A DNA stretch of 54,283 bases from Oscillospiraceae bacterium (GTDB lineage Bacteria > Bacillota > Clostridia > Oscillospirales > Ruminococcaceae). Made by a program: the position numbers and the translations under genes. How positions within the stretch are numbered: position 1 is the stretch's first letter; the number at the start of each line of letters is the position of its first letter. The notes below the pieces were generated by a model. It saw nothing but the letters and a program-made list of their open reading frames with translations, was not told the DNA's origin and did no database searches. The DNA is taken from NCBI GenBank assembly GCA_017408395.1, contig JAFQUQ010000022.1, forward strand, positions 1 to 54,283. The letters are read 5' to 3'. Below, piece after piece: positions 51,570-54,283 of the stretch.

Positions 51570-51928
51570 TTTGTTAAAATGCACAAAATCTTTTTGACAT
51601 TAATTTATTACTAAATATGATAACATATTTTTTAAAAAAGTAAAATAGGCATAAGTTCTAATATTTTAGTGCAATATCTATAAAACCTGTTGAAAAACGG
51701 GGTGAAATATTAATAAAAGTTACTTAATGCCATAAAATGTAATTGGGTATAAAATACACTTTGCTTGTGGATATTTGTGAAAGATAAACAAAAAATGGGG
51801 ATAACGTTAGTAACAAATTTTTGTAGCATTTTGTAGAGAGTTGTGATATAATATATTCATTATGGTAAATAAGGTGTATAACTATGCGTATACGCCCTGT
51901 TACCGAGATAATTTGAGGAGGTTCTATA

Positions 51929-52426
51929 ATGGGTTCAACAATTTCATCCATCCCTTTTGCAGGTACTCCCGAGCAGGAGAAGCAGCTCCGTGAAATCATA
52001 GCTGCTCACAAGACCGAAAAGGGCTGCCTTATGCCTATTCTTCAGAAGGCACAGGAGATCTACGGTTATCTGCCTATCGAAGTGCAGAGAATCATTGCAG
52101 AGGAAACAGGCTATCCGCTTGAGAAGGTTTACGGTGTAGTAACATTCTACGCTCAGTTCTCTCTCAATCCAAAGGGTAAGTACAAGATTTCCGTCTGTCT
52201 TGGTACCGCTTGTTACGTAAAGGGAAGCGGCGATCTCTATAACAAGCTGCAGGAAGTTCTCGGTATCGAGGGCGGCGGCTGTACACCTGACGGAAAGTTC
52301 TCTCTTGAAGCTTGCCGTTGCATCGGTGCTTGCGGTCTTGCTCCTGTTCTCACAGTAAATGAGGACGTTTACGGCAGACTCGTAACAGACGATATTGAAG
52401 GCATCATTGCTAAGTACAACGACTGA
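51929..52426 (+). CDS. hydC: NuoE-like 2Fe-2S subunit of trimeric [FeFe]-hydrogenase
   Basis: 165 residues, the usual NuoE length. The four cluster cysteines are in CLGTACYVKGS (~89-99) and ACRCIGACGLAP (~128-139). An N-terminal helical bundle (about 15-75) has LPxxVQRIIAEETGYPLEKVYGVVTFY. This is the small subunit (HydC) of HydABC hydrogenases, which bifurcate electrons between NADH, ferredoxin and protons. The ribosome site GAGGAGG is strong. It is first gene of the rightward operon; the HATPase gene overlaps its stop (TGATG). Confidence 0.93.
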   Translation: MGSTISSIPFAGTPEQEKQLREIIAAHKTEKGCLMPILQKAQEIYGYLPIEVQRIIAEETGYPLEKVYGVVTFYAQFSLNPKGKYKISVCLGTACYVKGSGDLYNKLQEVLGIEGGGCTPDGKFSLEACRCIGACGLAPVLTVNEDVYGRLVTDDIEGIIAKYND

Positions 52427-52980
52427 TGATGACCGAAATTTCCCTGAACATTCTCGATGTTGCACAGAATTCCGTCCGTGCTGAAGCAACGCTGATAGAA
52501 ATATCGGTTGCGGCTGATACTGTGCAGGACAGACTTACGGTTGTGATCAAGGATAACGGCTGCGGAATGAGCGAGGAACAGGTAAGAAACGTTACAGACC
52601 CGTTCTTTACGACCCGTACAACACGCAGGATCGGCTTGGGAATACCATTCTTCAAGCAGTCTGCTGAAATAACGGGGGGCAGCTTTACAATTAAATCAGA
52701 GCTTGGGGTCGGAACTGTTACGGAGGCGGTTTATGTGCTTTCGTCCATCGACAGAATGCCTTTGGGAGATATGACGCAGACAATCCATTCCCTTGTTACA
52801 ATGAATACGCACATTGATTTCCTCTATACATACTCTGCGGATGATAAAAGCTTTGTACTTGATACGAGAGAATTCCGTGAAATACTTGGAAGCGGTGACT
52901 TTGACGTACCTGAGGTATCGGCGTTTATCAAGGATTTTCTTAAAGAAAATCATGCGGAAGTATCCGATTTGGCGGAGTGA
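52426..52980 (+). CDS. GHKL/HATPase-domain protein of the hydrogenase operon
   Basis: 184 residues. Residues 1-105 are a HATPase domain: N-box NILDVAQNSVRAEAT (~8-22), G1 DNGCGMSEEQ (~43-52), a DPFFTTRTTRRIGLGIPFF segment (~58-76) that doubles as lid and G2, and a terminal GVGTVTEAVY. There is no His-kinase dimerisation domain. The C-terminal ~80 residues are an unassigned alpha/beta region. Its start overlaps the hydC stop, with no separate ribosome site, so it relies on coupling. A gene of this kind is found between NuoE and NuoF genes in many hydrogenase clusters; its role is not settled. Confidence 0.9.
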   Translation: MMTEISLNILDVAQNSVRAEATLIEISVAADTVQDRLTVVIKDNGCGMSEEQVRNVTDPFFTTRTTRRIGLGIPFFKQSAEITGGSFTIKSELGVGTVTEAVYVLSSIDRMPLGDMTQTIHSLVTMNTHIDFLYTYSADDKSFVLDTREFREILGSGDFDVPEVSAFIKDFLKENHAEVSDLAE

Positions 52981-53027
52981 ATGCGTAAAAGGGGATTTTT
53001 ACAAAAATATACTGAGGAGGAAGAATC

Positions 53028-53402
53028 ATGAAATCACTGGAAGAACTCAAGGCTATCCGTGAAAAAATGAAGGGTCAGGTTGACATCAGAGATGAAGCAT
53101 CTGACGCTATTAGAGTAGTAGTAGGTATGGCAACCTGCGGTATCGCAGCAGGTGCTCGTCCTGTTCTCACAGCATTTTCCGACGCTGTACAGGAAAGAGA
53201 TCTTGCAAACGTAGCAGTTGTACAGACAGGCTGCGTAGGTCTTTGCCAGTACGAACCTATCGTTGAAGTTTACAAGGCTGACGGCGAAAAGACTACTTAT
53301 GTAAAGGTTACACCTGAGATGGTAAACGAAATTATTGACCAGCATATCATTAAGGGCAACGTTGTTACAAAATACACTATCGAGACTGCTAAGCTCGGTT
53401 AA
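53028..53402 (+). CDS. Thioredoxin-like 2Fe-2S ferredoxin
   Basis: 124 residues of the thioredoxin-fold ferredoxin family. The cluster cysteines appear as MATCGIAAGAR (first Cys at ~37) and TGCVGLCQYEP (~70-80). The usual fourth position is not obvious: only three Cys are seen, so a non-canonical ligand or an altered cluster is possible. The same three-Cys pattern appears in the ferredoxin-like N-terminus of the next gene only in part. The ribosome site is GAGGAGG. It lies between the HATPase and hydB genes and probably passes electrons to the complex or is an accessory subunit. Confidence 0.88.
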   Translation: MKSLEELKAIREKMKGQVDIRDEASDAIRVVVGMATCGIAAGARPVLTAFSDAVQERDLANVAVVQTGCVGLCQYEPIVEVYKADGEKTTYVKVTPEMVNEIIDQHIIKGNVVTKYTIETAKLG

Positions 53403-53421
53403 TCCTGAGGAGGTAAAATAA

Positions 53422-54283
53422 ATGTATCGTTCACATGTATTGGTTTGCGGTGGTACAGGCTGTACTTCTTCCGGAAGTGCCAAGATTATCGAAAGACTGC
53501 AGACAGAAATTGACAAGAACGGACTTCACGATGAAGTTCAGGTAGTAAAGACAGGTTGTTTCGGTCTTTGCGCACTGGGTCCTATCATGATCGTATATCC
53601 AGAGGGCTCCTTCTATTCAATGGTTAAGGAAGAAGATATTCCTGAAATCGTATCCGAGCACCTTCTCAAGGGCCGTATCGTTTCCAGACTTCTTTACCAG
53701 GAAACAGTTACAGACAGCGGTATCAAGTCTCTTAACGACACAAGCTTCTACAAGAAGCAGCTCAGAATTGCTCTGAGAAACTGCGGTGTTATCAATCCTG
53801 AAAATATCGACGAATATATCGGTACAGACGGTTACGCTGCTCTCGGTAAGGTTCTTACAGAAATGACACCTGACCAGGTTATCCAGGAAATCCTTGATTC
53901 CGGTCTCCGCGGAAGAGGCGGCGGCGGCTTCCCAACAGGTATGAAGTGGAAGCTTGCAAGAAATATTGTTCCTGATGCAGATCAGAAGTATGTATGCTGT
54001 AATGCCGACGAAGGCGACCCGGGTGCATTTATGGACCGTTCCGTTCTCGAAGGCGACCCACACGTAGTACTTGAAGCTATGGCAATCGCAGGTTATGCTA
54101 TCGGTGCTAACCAGGGTTACATATATGTACGTGCTGAGTATCCTATCGCTATCGAGCGTCTTGAAATTGCTATCAAGCAGGCTCGTGAATACGGTCTCCT
54201 CGGCAAGAACATCTTCAATTCCGGCTTTGATTTTGATATTGACCTCCGTCTCGGCGCAGGTGCATTCGTATGCGGTGAAGAAA
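53422..54283 (+). CDS. hydB: NuoF-like subunit of trimeric [FeFe]-hydrogenase (3' part outside window)
   Basis: 287 residues are visible. Residues 1-90 are a thioredoxin-like 2Fe-2S domain (CGGTGCTSSGS at 9-19; TGCFGLCALGP at 44-54). From ~130 the NuoF fold starts: the FMN/NADH loop GLRGRGGGGFPTGMKW (~160-175), CCNADEGDPGAFMDR (~191-205) and a LGAGAFVCGEE segment at the window edge. HydB binds FMN and NAD(H) and is the centre of electron bifurcation. The C-terminal 4Fe-4S domain and presumably hydA lie beyond the window. The ribosome site is GAGGAGG, 20 bases after the ferredoxin gene. Confidence 0.95.
   Translation, partial: MYRSHVLVCGGTGCTSSGSAKIIERLQTEIDKNGLHDEVQVVKTGCFGLCALGPIMIVYPEGSFYSMVKEEDIPEIVSEHLLKGRIVSRLLYQETVTDSGIKSLNDTSFYKKQLRIALRNCGVINPENIDEYIGTDGYAALGKVLTEMTPDQVIQEILDSGLRGRGGGGFPTGMKWKLARNIVPDADQKYVCCNADEGDPGAFMDRSVLEGDPHVVLEAMAIAGYAIGANQGYIYVRAEYPIAIERLEIAIKQAREYGLLGKNIFNSGFDFDIDLRLGAGAFVCGEE

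Overview
The window looks like a chromosomal segment of a gut or rumen Ruminococcus-type member of the Oscillospiraceae (Clostridia, Firmicutes). This is inferred from the gene set: a trimeric electron-bifurcating hydrogenase operon (NuoE-like, 2Fe-2S and NuoF-like subunits), a group D sensory-type [FeFe]-hydrogenase, a large bifunctional AdhE, a domain-permuted GH3 glycosidase, GH2 and GH13 enzymes, and Firmicutes-style AGGAGG ribosome sites with TTGACA/TATAAT promoters. No rRNA, tRNA, CRISPR array, transposase or phage gene was seen. Both ends cut through genes (a zinc-ribbon gene on the left, hydB on the right).

Layout. (1) 1-4.6 kb, accessory: a Cys-rich zinc-ribbon gene, a perfect HrcA/CIRCE operator with no chaperone gene beside it, four small AT-rich genes of unknown function, a macro-domain protein fused to a helix-turn-helix module, and a von Willebrand A (vWA) protein. 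(2) 4.6-9.8 kb: a NarL/LuxR two-component system divergent from an ABC-2 exporter, with a shared palindromic operator. (3) 9.9-16.9 kb: a decayed second copy of the CIRCE-promoter repeat, a 743-residue membrane protein of unknown function with a 58-residue upstream gene, an XRE regulator, a CAP-domain lipoprotein, and an HTH protein divergent from a transmembrane Ser/Thr kinase. The small gene and the lipoprotein share an unusual promoter motif. The kinase-linked HTH protein is related to the tail of the macro-domain protein. (4) 16.9-26.4 kb: lacZ-type beta-galactosidase, Na+/amino-acid symporter, AraC regulator, a coiled-coil protein, mnmM-like methyltransferase, GNAT, and a GH13 enzyme. (5) 26.5-33.3 kb: an OmpR-type two-component system divergent from a VTC-domain/DUF4956/CotH operon, then a transmembrane PP2C phosphatase. 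(6) 33.7-47.2 kb: adhE with a Rex operator, a chemoreceptor, tcdA, a TIM-barrel/acyl-CoA-ligase fusion, a compact McrBC pair, and a permuted GH3. (7) 47.3-54.3 kb: a leftward regulatory operon (DRTGG protein, RsbW-like ATPase, group D hydrogenase, second DRTGG protein, PHP phosphoesterase, lipoprotein) divergent from hydC, a GHKL ATPase, a 2Fe-2S subunit and hydB, with a near-consensus Rex operator between them.

How it works together (inference). adhE and the hydrogenase-regulatory operon both carry Rex-like boxes, which suggests one NADH/NAD+-responsive fermentation regulon covering ethanol and H2 output. The group D hydrogenase with DRTGG, GHKL-ATPase and PHP partners looks like an H2- or redox-sensing branch. 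The Ser/Thr kinase, the PP2C phosphatase, the kinase-linked HTH and the macro-HTH protein may form a second signalling theme.
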